The notes: generated from the letters alone by a model not told the origin. A stretch of 64,000 nt of DNA from Colivicinus sp022776215 (GCA_022776215.1 JALFIR010000006.1:1-64000); one strand, 5' to 3'. Shown: positions 41,585 through 50,091, counted from the stretch's first letter. Numbers and translations are program-made.

Positions 41585-41923
41585 ATGCAAGTAAGTAAAG
41601 AAACCGTTAAGGAAGTATTGAAGTTTAGGGATGATCGTGATTGGAAACAATTCCATGATCCTAAGGATTTAGCTATTTCTATATCTTTAGAGGCTAGCGA
41701 ACTTTTAGAGATTTTCCAATGGTCTAGGGATGATGTCTATTGCCTTGATAAAATCGATAAGATTAAAGAAGAGCTTGCGGATGTCATGAATTATTGTATC
41801 TTGATGGCCGATGCGTGTAACTTGGATCTTGATGAGATTATTACTGATAAGATTAAGCTTAATGAGCTTAAGTATCCTGTCGCTAAGGCTAAGGGAACTA
41901 GTACTAAATATAATGAGTTATAG
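41585..41923 (+). CDS. MazG-like nucleotide pyrophosphohydrolase
   Basis: A 112-residue all-alpha NTP pyrophosphatase of the MazG-like/RS21-C6 type: WKQFHDPKDLAISISLEASELLE (EAxxE metal site near residues 37-41) and KEELADVMNYCILMADA (the ExxxD site near residues 63-67). It hydrolyses (modified) dNTPs. It starts on the base after the gmk stop, so both nucleotide enzymes share one transcript. Confidence 0.9.
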   Translation: MQVSKETVKEVLKFRDDRDWKQFHDPKDLAISISLEASELLEIFQWSRDDVYCLDKIDKIKEELADVMNYCILMADACNLDLDEIITDKIKLNELKYPVAKAKGTSTKYNEL

Positions 41924-41964
41924 CTGAAGATTATAATATGTTATTATAAAAAGAGATGATCAAT

Positions 41965-42012
41965 ATGTTTAAGCACAATTCTCATAAGTATAGAAATGGA
42001 GATTTTATTTAG
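41965..42012 (+). CDS. Possible 15-residue small protein
   Basis: ATG at 41965 opens MFKHNSHKYRNGDFI and stops at 42010-42012. A TATAAT (41932-41937), a weak SD (AGAGATGA) and a terminator starting at the stop codon frame it as a separate short transcript of about 90 nt. It is basic and soluble. It may equally be a small RNA without translation. No homologue is known to me. Confidence 0.35.
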   Translation: MFKHNSHKYRNGDFI

Positions 42013-42038
42013 CACATATCTTTGATGTGTGCTTTTTA
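42011..42038 (+). terminator. Intrinsic terminator
   Basis: AGCACATATC pairs with GATGTGTGCT (one T-G pair) over TTT, then TTTTATTT. It follows the 15-codon frame. Confidence 0.9.
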
Positions 42039-42072
42039 TTTACTTTGACTAAAAATGAAAGGAATGACGAAA

Positions 42073-42264
42073 ATGAAGAAATATTTAAATTTGTATATTG
42101 ATATTGTAGTCGTAATATTTTGTTCGATGATAATCAATAATGTAAGAGAAGCTCATAGCATTTTATCGCTTTTGCATCCATATAATCTTTGTTTAATTTG
42201 TTTGGTTATAGCTAGTTTGTATGTGATTGTTCAAATAAATAAAGCATCTAAAGATGATGAGTAA
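42073..42264 (+). CDS. Small two-helix membrane protein
   Basis: A 63-residue protein with two hydrophobic segments (about 4-24 and 36-55) and a short charged tail (NKASKDDE). No family is recognised. I start at ATG 42073 because AAAGGA lies 9 nt upstream; ATG codons at 42055 and 42064 are in frame and possible. It ends at a shared terminator with rpsD. Confidence 0.55.
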   Translation: MKKYLNLYIDIVVVIFCSMIINNVREAHSILSLLHPYNLCLICLVIASLYVIVQINKASKDDE

Positions 42265-42274
42265 TAATGTATAA

Positions 42275-42304
42275 AAAAACAAGAATCGTTGGATTCTTGT
42301 TTTT
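42275..42304. terminator. Bidirectional terminator between the small gene and rpsD
   Basis: AAAAACAAGAATC pairs exactly with GATTCTTGTTTTT over GTTG; A and T runs allow use on both strands. Confidence 0.95.
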
Positions 42305-42314
42305 AAAATACTTA

Positions 42315-42920
42315 TTACTTTGAGTAGTATTCGACAACTAGTAATTCTTTTACTTCTTGGTTTAATTCTTTTCTTTCAGGAAGTCTTACGAATTTACCTT
42401 TTCTATTGTCTTTATCAACTTCAACGAAGTCCTTGTATGCAACTGTAGCTTCTAGTGCATCAGCAATGCTTGCCATGTTTCTTGAAGATTCTTTAACTTC
42501 AATTGTTGCACCTGGAAGAATTCTTGCACTTGGGATATCAACCTTCTTACCATTTACAAGGATATGTCCATGGTTAACAAGTTGTCTAGCACCACGTCTT
42601 GTTCTTGCAAAACCCATACGGTATACAAGGTTATCAAGTCTTGATTCTAGTAATACAAGTAGGTTAGTACCTGTAACACCTTCCATTTTTTCTGCTCTTA
42701 AATAAGTGTTGTAAAATTGCTTTTCATTTAAGCCATAAAGATTTCTAATCTTTTGCTTTTCAGCTTGTTGTAAACCGAAGTTAGAAAGCTTAATTCTCTT
42801 GTTTGCACTACCGTGCTGACCTGGAATATAAGGTCTCTTGCTTAATTCCTTACCTGTTTCTAGGATAGAGAAGTTAAGACGACGAGATATACGCCATACT
42901 GGTCCTGTGTTTCTTGCCAT
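42315..42920 (-). CDS. rpsD: 30S ribosomal protein S4
   Basis: A 201-residue S4: ARNTGPVWRISRRLNFSI at the N terminus, an S4 RNA-binding domain (LVLLESRLDNLVYRMGFA; RRGARQLVNHGHILVNGKKVDIPS) around residues 84-150, and a normal C terminus. It lacks the zinc-binding Cys residues of the C+ form. S4 nucleates 30S assembly and represses its own mRNA. GGGAGGAAAAAATT is the SD, preceded by a structured leader of about 150 nt. Confidence 0.97.
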   Translation of the reverse strand: MARNTGPVWRISRRLNFSILETGKELSKRPYIPGQHGSANKRIKLSNFGLQQAEKQKIRNLYGLNEKQFYNTYLRAEKMEGVTGTNLLVLLESRLDNLVYRMGFARTRRGARQLVNHGHILVNGKKVDIPSARILPGATIEVKESSRNMASIADALEATVAYKDFVEVDKDNRKGKFVRLPERKELNQEVKELLVVEYYSK

Positions 42921-43073
42921 AATTTTTTCCTCCCATTGACAATTCAGTTAGAGGTGTAAATCATTCTAAGGATGTGTTAGTATGCAATGTTCGCCCATTA
43001 CGCTAGGCTACTTATATTCCCAAATGGGCTACTAACGCGCTTCTTTAGAACTTTACATGCGTCCTTAAACTGC
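42921..43073 (-). promoter_or_regulatory. S4 autoregulatory leader of rpsD
   Basis: Read on the minus strand, the leader folds as nested helices: TGTAAA with TTTACA, TTCTAA with TTAGAA, GTTAGTA with TACTAAC, and GCCCATT with AATGGGC, with a second possible pairing CCCATTTGGG within the loop, which suggests a pseudoknot. The order and the GCGCGTTAGTAGCCC block match the S4 leader of Firmicutes. Binding of S4 should block rpsD translation. Confidence 0.82.
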
Positions 43074-43079
43074 CTATTT

Positions 43080-43108
43080 ATGTTATCAAATGTTAATAAT
43101 AGAGTCAA
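43080..43108 (-). promoter_or_regulatory. rpsD promoter
   Basis: Minus strand TTGACT (43103-43108), 17-nt spacer, TAACAT (43080-43085). Confidence 0.85.
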
Positions 43109-43163
43109 TTGAAAAATATCTATTCTGATAGTAAAATTATACTGTTTAATCAAGAGGAAAATT

Positions 43164-44867
43164 ATGAGCGAAAACGTTAAGTATGGTATCATTGCCGGTT
43201 TGTTGTTGCTGGCTGTAATAATTGTTTTAGTTATTGTGAATAACACAAAGAAAACCAATATTAAGAAGTCTATTGATGATTTAAATGTCCGTTTTAATAG
43301 TGTTAAAACAATTCCCTTAGCTTTTAAATTATCGAAGGCTCAGGCTATGGCAAAACGAAATGATGAAACTGCTACTGAAGTTAAAGAATATTATGAAAAG
43401 TATGAAGAGGCTCAAAGACATATCGATTCTATTGCGGATATGTTAGAGAATATCGAAGATTCTTTCGCTTGTAGAAACTATAAGTCTTGTAAGGAAGCTC
43501 TACAAATTATTTCTGAGAATATTGATGATAGTGAAAAAGAAGTTAGAGATATTGATAAGTTTTTGGAAAAGTTTTCTAAGAAAGAGAATGATCAACGTGA
43601 AAGCTCTGCTAGATTAAAGGAAGATTTTAGAGAATTAAAATTATATATTAATAAGAATAAGGTAGCTTTATCGATTGCCAACGAGGGAATCGATAAGAAG
43701 ATTCAACATATTGAAGATCTTTTCTCAAAGAGTGAAGAATTCATGTATGTTTCTGACTATATTAGTTCTAAAGAATGTTTAGATCAAATTAGTGAAGATA
43801 TCGCTTCTATTAGAATTTGTCTTGACTCAATTCCTACTTTGATTACTGATTCTAAGGGTATCTTGCCTACGATGGTTGATGAGGTTAATAGACAATATGC
43901 CTTGTTAAGACAACGTGGTGCTTATACCTTTCATTTAGATATTGAAAAGAAATTAGAGAATATCAAGAAGGGCATTAGTGAGAATATTAAGGTTTTAACT
44001 GATGGTGAGATCGGTGGCGTTAAGGAAAATAATGAAACATTAAGGGCTGAGCTTAATGAAATCTTAGATAATATTAAGGCTGAGGGCGAGGCATATAATG
44101 GTGTTAAGACTGTTTCTGATGATATTGCGAATAAATTGAATGAACTTAAGTCTTTACATAATTATGTAAGTGTGGCTTATAAGAAGGATTCTAAACGTTT
44201 TGGTATTGAAGATTTGACTGCTTATTTAAAGGAAAAGGAAAAGTCTATTGATAAGTATCAGGCTGATATTATTGAATTAAATCAAGATATCGTGACTAAT
44301 GATAGTCCAAGTACTCTTCTTTTGGATAGAGGTAATAAGATTTTAGAGACTATTGGTGACGATGCTAAGTCATTAATGGAATATAAGACTATTTTTGATA
44401 AGAATACAACGGTTGAATTAAGGGCAAAGACGCAACTTATGAAGTTACAGGTTGTTTTAAATGAGGTTGAAGTTAAGGTTCTTGAATATCATTTGCCTAC
44501 AATTGCTGATTCTTATAATGATGATTTGGCAAGTGGCAGGGTTAAGATTGCGAAGATTAAGGAACAATTGGCTATGGTTCCAATTGATATTGATGAGTTA
44601 AATACTACTTTGGATGATGCGATTGATTTTATTTATAAGTTCTACAACAATGTGAATAATATCGTGGGAATGGCAATTATGGTTGAGAATGCGATTGTCT
44701 TTGGTAATAAGTATCGTTCTACTTATCCGGAGGTTGAGCGTGATCTTTCTAAGGCAGAATTTTCTTATTTGAATGGTGAGTATACTAAGGCCTTGACTAT
44801 GGCTATTTCTTGTATGGAAAGGTTGTTCCCTAATTCTAGTGATAATGATTATTTGGAGAATATTTAG
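43164..44867 (+). CDS. ezrA: Septation ring formation regulator EzrA
   Basis: A 567-residue protein with one N-terminal membrane helix (about 7-27) and a long coiled-coil cytoplasmic part, as in EzrA. EzrA restrains FtsZ ring formation and links it to wall synthesis. The C-terminal region (NNVNNIVGMAIMVENAIVFGNKYRSTYPEVERDLSKAE) carries the conserved QNxR-like patch in altered form. The neighbours rpsD (divergent) and cysteine desulfurase-thiI (downstream) match the ezrA neighbourhood of Bacilli. AGAGGAAAATT is the SD. Confidence 0.92.
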   Translation: MSENVKYGIIAGLLLLAVIIVLVIVNNTKKTNIKKSIDDLNVRFNSVKTIPLAFKLSKAQAMAKRNDETATEVKEYYEKYEEAQRHIDSIADMLENIEDSFACRNYKSCKEALQIISENIDDSEKEVRDIDKFLEKFSKKENDQRESSARLKEDFRELKLYINKNKVALSIANEGIDKKIQHIEDLFSKSEEFMYVSDYISSKECLDQISEDIASIRICLDSIPTLITDSKGILPTMVDEVNRQYALLRQRGAYTFHLDIEKKLENIKKGISENIKVLTDGEIGGVKENNETLRAELNEILDNIKAEGEAYNGVKTVSDDIANKLNELKSLHNYVSVAYKKDSKRFGIEDLTAYLKEKEKSIDKYQADIIELNQDIVTNDSPSTLLLDRGNKILETIGDDAKSLMEYKTIFDKNTTVELRAKTQLMKLQVVLNEVEVKVLEYHLPTIADSYNDDLASGRVKIAKIKEQLAMVPIDIDELNTTLDDAIDFIYKFYNNVNNIVGMAIMVENAIVFGNKYRSTYPEVERDLSKAEFSYLNGEYTKALTMAISCMERLFPNSSDNDYLENI

Positions 44868-45985
44868 TGAAGAAGATTTATTTTGATAATGTGTCTACTA
44901 CTTCTTTAAATCCTGAGGTATTAAAGACATACAAGACTTTATTAGATGATTATTATTGTAATAGCGATGCTTTGTATGATGATGGCGTCGCTATTTATAA
45001 TATGCAAGAGAAGGCTAGAAAGCTTATTGCTGATAGTTTTAATGTTGGTAAGGATGAAATAATTTTTACAAGTGGCGCCTCTGAAGCTAATAGTTTAGCT
45101 ATCAAGGGCCTATGTTTTAATAATACAAGGAAGCATTTGATTACTAGTATCTATGAGCATTCAAGTGTTTATAATTCTTTTAAGCAATTAGAAGAGCATT
45201 TCGGTTATGAGGTTACTTATTTGTATCCTGATGAAAAGGGTATGATTAGGCCAGATGATGTTAAGGCTGCTTTAAGACCTGATACTTTATTGGTTAGTAT
45301 AATGCTTGTGAATAATGAGATTGGTGCTATTAATGATATTAATGCCATCAAAGAAATTGTTAAGAAGAATAGTGGGACATACTTTCATTGTGATATTACT
45401 CAGGGTTTGGCTAAGGTTGATATCGATATGAGGGATATTGATATGGCTTCTTTTTCTGCTCATAAGATACATGGTTTAAAGGGTTCTGGTGCTTTAATTA
45501 AGAAGAAGCATGTAGAATTATTACCTATAATATCTGGTGGTCAACAGGAATTTGGTATTAGGGGTGGTACAAGTAATGCACCTACTAATATCGTTTTGGC
45601 TAAGACTGTTAGGTTGGCTTTAGAGAGTATGGAAGCTTACAATAAGCATATCTTAGAGCTTAATAAGTATTTTATGGAGAGAATTAAGGAAGTTGATGGT
45701 GTTACTGTAAATTCTTTTGATACATGTCTACCAAGTTTAATTAATATTTCAACTCCGATTAAAAGTGAAGTAGAATTAAATGCGTTGAACGCAAGAGATA
45801 TTATGGTTTCTTCTAAGTCTACTTGTGGTTCTCGTAAGAATGAGGGTAATCGTACTTTGAAGGCTTTGGGTGTTGATGAGGATTATGCGTTAAGAATTTC
45901 TTTTGGTGAGTCTAATACCAAGGAAGAGATTGATTGTTTAATAGATTGTTTAAAGGAGGATATTAAGCGTTATGACTACATTTAA
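44867..45985 (+). CDS. Cysteine desulfurase (NifS/IscS-type, ThiI partner)
   Basis: A 372-residue PLP enzyme: HLITSIYEHSSV, the PLP-lysine block SFSAHKIHGLKGSGAL (about residues 197-212), and the active-site Cys in SSKSTCGSRKNEGN (about 318). It takes sulfur from cysteine and passes it to ThiI. The start is a GTG that overlaps the ezrA stop. Its end overlaps thiI by 14 nt, which supports a dedicated role in tRNA 4-thiouridine synthesis. Confidence 0.94.
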   Translation: MKKIYFDNVSTTSLNPEVLKTYKTLLDDYYCNSDALYDDGVAIYNMQEKARKLIADSFNVGKDEIIFTSGASEANSLAIKGLCFNNTRKHLITSIYEHSSVYNSFKQLEEHFGYEVTYLYPDEKGMIRPDDVKAALRPDTLLVSIMLVNNEIGAINDINAIKEIVKKNSGTYFHCDITQGLAKVDIDMRDIDMASFSAHKIHGLKGSGALIKKKHVELLPIISGGQQEFGIRGGTSNAPTNIVLAKTVRLALESMEAYNKHILELNKYFMERIKEVDGVTVNSFDTCLPSLINISTPIKSEVELNALNARDIMVSSKSTCGSRKNEGNRTLKALGVDEDYALRISFGESNTKEEIDCLIDCLKEDIKRYDYI

Positions 45986-47168
45986 TTATGATCATATAGT
46001 TGTTAGATATGGTGAATTATCTACTAAAGGTAAGAATAGAAAAGATTTTACTAAGGCTTTAACTAATAATATAAAGAAAAGGCTTATGGCTTATCCTGAA
46101 TTATCTTATCGTACTTTGCATGATGGCTTATATATTGAGTTAAATGGTGAAAATTACGAATTGATTAAGGAAGATCTTAAGCAAGTTTTTGGTTATGCTT
46201 ATTTTTCAGGTGCTATTTTGGTAGATCGTGATATTGAAGAGATTAAAAAGACTGCCTTAGAGCTTACTAAAAAGAAGGATTATAAGACTTTTAAGATGGT
46301 TTCTAAAAGAAGTGACAAGTCTTTTCCACTTAGAAGTGATGAGATTAATAGGCAGGTTGCTGGCCATGTTTTAAGAAATAGCGATTTGAAGGTTGATGTA
46401 CATAATCCAGATCTTAAGATTTATGTTGTTATTAATCAAGATAATGCTGTAATCATGGATGAGAAGATTAGGGGTATTGGTGGTTATCCAACAGGTGTCA
46501 ATGGTAGAGCTATGCTTATGATGTCTGGTGGTATCGATTCTCCTGTTGCTGGTTATTTAACAATGAAAAGGGGTTTAAAGATTGAGTGTATTCATTTTGC
46601 CTCAGAACCATATACAAGTGCTCAAGCTAAGGAAAAAGTTTTTGATTTAGCTAGACAATTGAGTGTTTATCAGGGTGATATCATCATTCATGTTATTCCT
46701 TTTACTGAGTTACAATTGGCTATCTATAAGCATGCTAATGAGTCTTATGCGATTACTATTATGCGCAGAATGATGTATCGTATTGCAGATAGAATCTGTA
46801 AGGCACGTAAGATTAACTTAATCACAAATGGTGAGAGTGTTGGTCAGGTTGCTTCTCAGACTCCTGAGAGTATTTCGGTTATTGCGAAGGTTTGTGATAC
46901 ACTAATTCTTCGTCCTATGTGTATGATGGATAAGATTGAGAGCATTGAGATGGCTAAAAGAATTGGCACTTATGAGACTTCAATTCTTCCTTATGAGGAC
47001 TGTTGTACTATTTTTGATCCTAAGAATCCAGTTACTAAGCCAAAAGAGAAGGAATGCTTATTCTATGAATCAAAATTTGATTATGAGTCTTTAATTGAAG
47101 AGGCAATCAAGAATGAGGAAATAGTTAAGGTTTCTTATTTAGATAAAAAAGATGATGAGATATTTTAA
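45972..47168 (+). CDS. thiI: tRNA 4-thiouridine synthase
   Basis: A 398-residue ThiI: a THUMP domain (about 60-165), the PP-loop MMSGGIDSPVAGYL (about 180-193) and the C-terminal ATPase part with NGESVGQVASQTPES. It modifies U8 of tRNAs and, in some bacteria, also supplies thiamine sulfur. The rhodanese domain of E. coli ThiI is absent, as in Bacillus, where sulfur comes from the adjacent desulfurase. GGAGG lies 12 nt before the ATG. Confidence 0.96.
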   Translation: MTTFNYDHIVVRYGELSTKGKNRKDFTKALTNNIKKRLMAYPELSYRTLHDGLYIELNGENYELIKEDLKQVFGYAYFSGAILVDRDIEEIKKTALELTKKKDYKTFKMVSKRSDKSFPLRSDEINRQVAGHVLRNSDLKVDVHNPDLKIYVVINQDNAVIMDEKIRGIGGYPTGVNGRAMLMMSGGIDSPVAGYLTMKRGLKIECIHFASEPYTSAQAKEKVFDLARQLSVYQGDIIIHVIPFTELQLAIYKHANESYAITIMRRMMYRIADRICKARKINLITNGESVGQVASQTPESISVIAKVCDTLILRPMCMMDKIESIEMAKRIGTYETSILPYEDCCTIFDPKNPVTKPKEKECLFYESKFDYESLIEEAIKNEEIVKVSYLDKKDDEIF

Positions 47169-47181
47169 GGAGTGTTTTTAG

Positions 47182-48420
47182 ATGAATTTATTTTCAGTTA
47201 GAAGAGAAAGATTAGTTAAGGATATTACTGGCAATTCTGCTTTAGTTTTATTTTCAGGCAATCCTATTATGAAGTCAGAGGATGAGGCTTATCCTTTTGA
47301 TGTTAATCGTAATTTCTATTATTTAACAGGTCTAGAAAAGGAAACTATGGCCTTGGTTGTTACGATGATTGATGGTCGTATTAATGAAGAATTATTTATT
47401 TTGCCTTATGATGAGCTAATGGCTAAGTGGGTAGGTGGTAGAATGCTCAAAGGTGAAGCAAGTGAAGTAAGTGGTGTGGCTAATGTTTCTGATTATAGTG
47501 AATTAGAAGGATATTTAGCTAGTGTCTTAAATCGTCAACGTCATAATAGTGATTTTAAGGTTTATTTTGATTTGTGGCATTATGATGCAAGTCAAGAGGA
47601 AACTGTTGCGATTAAGTTTGCCAATAAGTTAAGAAGCAATCATCCTTCTTTGGTTATTAAGGATATTTATCCATTACTCGCAAAGTCTCGTATGGTTAAG
47701 GATGATTATGAATTGACTTGTATTAGACAAGCTATCAATATTACAAATGCTGGTGTTAAACAAATGATGACTTCAATTAGACCTGGTATGAATGAGATGA
47801 CTATGGAAGGTTTGTTTAACTTAGTGTTGGCTCAAAATGTTTGTAATAAGAATTCATTTAAGTCAATTTGTGCTAGTGGTAAGCGTGCTACTGTTCTTCA
47901 TTACAGTGATAATAATCAAGTGATGGAGGATGGTGAATTGTTCTTGTGTGACTTGGGTGCGACTTTTAAGAATTATTGCGCTGATATTTCTAGAACTTTC
48001 CCAGTTAATGGCAAGTTTAGTGATCGCCAAAAGGAAATCTATGAACTAGTATTGAATGCTCAAAAGATTGTGGTAGAGAATGCTAAGCCAGGAATTACTT
48101 TAAGGGATTTAAATAAACTAGTTGTTGATTACTATACAAGAGAGCTTCCTAAGCATGGTTTGACCAAGGATGTAAGTGAATATTATTTCCATGGCGTTTC
48201 ACATCATTTAGGTTTGGATACTCATGATGTTAATATTGGTAATGCGCCTTTGGTGGCAGGTAATGTTATTACTAATGAACCTGGCCTTTATATTGAAGAT
48301 GAAAACATTGGTATTAGAATTGAAGATGATTTATTAATCACAGGAACAGGAGCTACAATTTTGTCTAGTGATGTTCCAAAAGAAATAGCTGATATCGAAA
48401 GGATAGCAGCTAGATCTTAG
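47182..48420 (+). CDS. Xaa-Pro aminopeptidase (M24B, aminopeptidase P)
   Basis: A 412-residue enzyme: an N-terminal aminopeptidase P domain (to about residue 150) and an M24 pita-bread domain. The five metal ligands are in FLCDLGA, CADISRTF, GVSHHLGLDTHDV, ITNEPGLYI and IRIEDDLLI. It removes N-terminal residues ahead of proline. AAGGAGTGTTTTTAG is the SD. Its stop overlaps the convergent metallophosphoesterase gene by 11 nt. Confidence 0.95.
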   Translation: MNLFSVRRERLVKDITGNSALVLFSGNPIMKSEDEAYPFDVNRNFYYLTGLEKETMALVVTMIDGRINEELFILPYDELMAKWVGGRMLKGEASEVSGVANVSDYSELEGYLASVLNRQRHNSDFKVYFDLWHYDASQEETVAIKFANKLRSNHPSLVIKDIYPLLAKSRMVKDDYELTCIRQAINITNAGVKQMMTSIRPGMNEMTMEGLFNLVLAQNVCNKNSFKSICASGKRATVLHYSDNNQVMEDGELFLCDLGATFKNYCADISRTFPVNGKFSDRQKEIYELVLNAQKIVVENAKPGITLRDLNKLVVDYYTRELPKHGLTKDVSEYYFHGVSHHLGLDTHDVNIGNAPLVAGNVITNEPGLYIEDENIGIRIEDDLLITGTGATILSSDVPKEIADIERIAARS

Positions 48421-49231
48421 TTAACTTATAGATTACGATTTCAGCATCCGCGAACATACGGATGCTGTTTTCTATCATGCCAATACCGCTTGTAATATCA
48501 AGTCTTGTGTTGTTTACAGTGTATTTTTTATGGTAGTAGTTTTCAGCACCCCTTGGACGATAGAATAAATTGAATAATGGAATATATACTTGACCATTTA
48601 ATGAGTGTCCTGCAAGCATATAGTCTGTTTTTGTGAAGTCTACTTTATCTAGGTTGTCTGGATAATGACTTATTGCGAAGGTGAAATTGCTTGGGTTAAC
48701 ACCATCATATGCACTTGTAACATCAGCGTTAGTATTTAAACCAACTAGATTGATATAAGAGCCATTTACATAAATCTTTTCGTTTTGATTGTCTAAGATT
48801 CTGAAGTCAGTGTCAGTTAGAATACTTTTTACTTGTTCGATATATTCATTGTCTTTATCACCTAATACGGCATATTTACCATATTTGGCTTCAAGTGATC
48901 TTAGAAAGTCACTTAATTTAGATTGGTCATTGCCGTTTAGGGCGCTGTCAAATAAGTCACCTCCAAAGATTATGATGTCAGGATCAAACTTGTTGATTTT
49001 TTCTTCGATTGTTTCTAGGTGTTTTTCTTTGATGAAAGTGCCATAGTGAATATCAGAGAAATATGCAATTATTAAACCGTTAGTATTATCGTCAATCTTA
49101 GATGATTTGATGGTTTCTTTTCTAACGGTAAAGTCATAAGGGTTTACATAGGTGATGTTGTAGATAGTTAATCCTACTAAGATTAATATAGATAATATGA
49201 TTAAAGCAATTCTTTTTGTCTTTTTGTTCAT
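48410..49231 (-). CDS. Membrane-anchored metallophosphoesterase (YaeI-like)
   Basis: A 273-residue calcineurin-type phosphoesterase with one N-terminal membrane helix (about 7-25). Metal motifs: AYFSDIHYG (D-x-H), IFGGDLFD (GGD), the usual GNHD is replaced by LGDKDNE, ISHYPDN, and AGHSLNGQVYIPL (GHxH altered to GHSLNGQ). Some metal ligands are therefore changed, so activity may differ from typical members. It likely faces outside, acting on phospholipid or wall phosphodiesters. A TATAAT ends 6 nt before the ATG and no SD is present (leaderless). Confidence 0.83.
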   Translation of the reverse strand: MNKKTKRIALIILSILILVGLTIYNITYVNPYDFTVRKETIKSSKIDDNTNGLIIAYFSDIHYGTFIKEKHLETIEEKINKFDPDIIIFGGDLFDSALNGNDQSKLSDFLRSLEAKYGKYAVLGDKDNEYIEQVKSILTDTDFRILDNQNEKIYVNGSYINLVGLNTNADVTSAYDGVNPSNFTFAISHYPDNLDKVDFTKTDYMLAGHSLNGQVYIPLFNLFYRPRGAENYYHKKYTVNNTRLDITSGIGMIENSIRMFADAEIVIYKLTKI

Positions 49232-49237
49232 AAAAGA

Positions 49238-49243
49238 ATTATA
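49238..49243 (-). promoter_or_regulatory. -10 element of a likely leaderless mRNA (metallophosphoesterase)
   Basis: TATAAT on the minus strand, 6 nt before the ATG at 49231. Confidence 0.55.
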
Positions 49244-49314
49244 ACAATTTACATTTCACATATTTTAACAATTTTTAAACAAATTAATTAGATAGTCTTT
49301 GTTTAGTATATAGA

Positions 49315-49395
49315 TGTAGGAAGTAAAAGACCTACAAATCATAATTATCCCCTAATTTTTAAAAGAAAAGATGAAGTCCTTAAGTGGACTTTTTC
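49315..49395 (+). ncRNA. Putative small RNA, tandem copy 1
   Basis: This lies in the 332-bp space between two minus-strand genes, on the plus strand. A promoter-like stretch (TTTGTTTAGTAT, shared with copy 2) is followed by a 5' hairpin TGTAGG/CCTACA, an unpaired AT-rich part with TCCCCTAA (49348-49355), and a terminator AAGTCC/GGACTT plus TTTTT (49374-49394). The 5' hairpin differs from that of copy 2 but keeps its pairing. The UCCCCUAA motif can pair with ribosome binding sites. The ends are estimates. Confidence 0.65.
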
Positions 49396-49467
49396 TTATA
49401 GAATGCAAACACATAATTTAACATAATTGAAACATATTTTGTTGATAGTATTTGTTTAGTATGTAGG

Positions 49468-49579
49468 TGTAAGGAAAAGATCCTTACATATAATAAAGTA
49501 TCCACTTCCCCTATAATAAAGATACTTAATAAATGTCCCCTAACAAAAAATATGAAGAAGTCCTTAAGTGGACTTTTTC
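49468..49579 (+). ncRNA. Putative small RNA, tandem copy 2
   Basis: The second unit has the same plan as copy 1: TTTGTTTAGTAT promoter-like box, a perfect 8-bp 5' hairpin TGTAAGGA/TCCTTACA, two C-rich motifs (TCCCCTA at 49507-49513 and TCCCCTAA at 49536-49543), and an identical terminator AAGTCC/GGACTT (49558-49575) with a T run. Its terminator overlaps the last codons of the opposite-strand mnmM gene. It is longer than copy 1 by one extra motif block. The ends are estimates. Confidence 0.65.
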
Positions 49580-50091
49580 ATTATGTAAGTTATCGGTTCA
49601 TCTGCGTGTCTAAAGCTTCTATATTTGTCTATGATGTTAATGTTGTTGTCTTTGAAGTATTGTTCTAAAAGATAATATTCATCCTTACCACCCTTATGTC
49701 CTAAATAGAAGGTAATGATGATATAGCCATTATTTTCTAAAAGGTCATAGGCTTTCTTAAAAGCCACTAGGGTATCATCTTTATTAGTGATAGTTGTTTG
49801 ATCGCTGTTTGGTAGATAGCCTAGATTAAATAAGAATAGTTTAACTTTATGGTCTAAGTATTTATCTATGTTGTTGTGATTATCTAAGATAAGTTTCACA
49901 TTATCTTTATCTTTTACTTTTTCGTAAGTGTTTTCTAGGGCTTGCTTATTGATATCAAAACTATAAACATATTCAGATATATTAGCTAAAAATAAGGTAT
50001 CAAAGCCATTACCCATGGTCATATCAACTACTTCATCATTCTTGTTAATTAGACCTTTAATATATTTGTGTACAAAAGTATTGTTATTCAT
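49564..50091 (-). CDS. mnmM: tRNA (mnm5s2U34) methyltransferase-like SAM enzyme (YtqB)
   Basis: A 175-residue Rossmann methyltransferase: SAM loop VVDMTMGNGFDTLFLA (about 17-32), FDINKQALENTY, the family mark LFNLGYLPNSDQTT and a C-terminal FRHADEPITYIMKK. YtqB (MnmM) of Bacillus methylates the wobble uridine of tRNAs; identity here rests on these motifs and on pairing with the radical SAM gene ytqA. It overlaps that gene by 8 nt; SD AAGGAAAATTTT. Its last codons lie in the terminator hairpin of the opposite small RNA. Confidence 0.88.
   Translation of the reverse strand: MNNNTFVHKYIKGLINKNDEVVDMTMGNGFDTLFLANISEYVYSFDINKQALENTYEKVKDKDNVKLILDNHNNIDKYLDHKVKLFLFNLGYLPNSDQTTITNKDDTLVAFKKAYDLLENNGYIIITFYLGHKGGKDEYYLLEQYFKDNNINIIDKYRSFRHADEPITYIMKKST

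Noticed and set aside
42406..42705. Open frame of about 100 codons opposite rpsD
   Set aside because: It lies wholly within the antisense strand of a clear S4 gene and has no RBS or family features; the same holds for other antisense and out-of-frame open stretches (for example within trkH, folC, ssb, rplI and the M23 gene).
49564..49580. Terminator hairpin at 49558-49579 as belonging to mnmM on the minus strand
   Set aside because: The mnmM stop lies inside the hairpin and the strong T run is on the plus side, matching copy 1 that has no gene next to it; use on the minus strand remains possible but is not the main reading.
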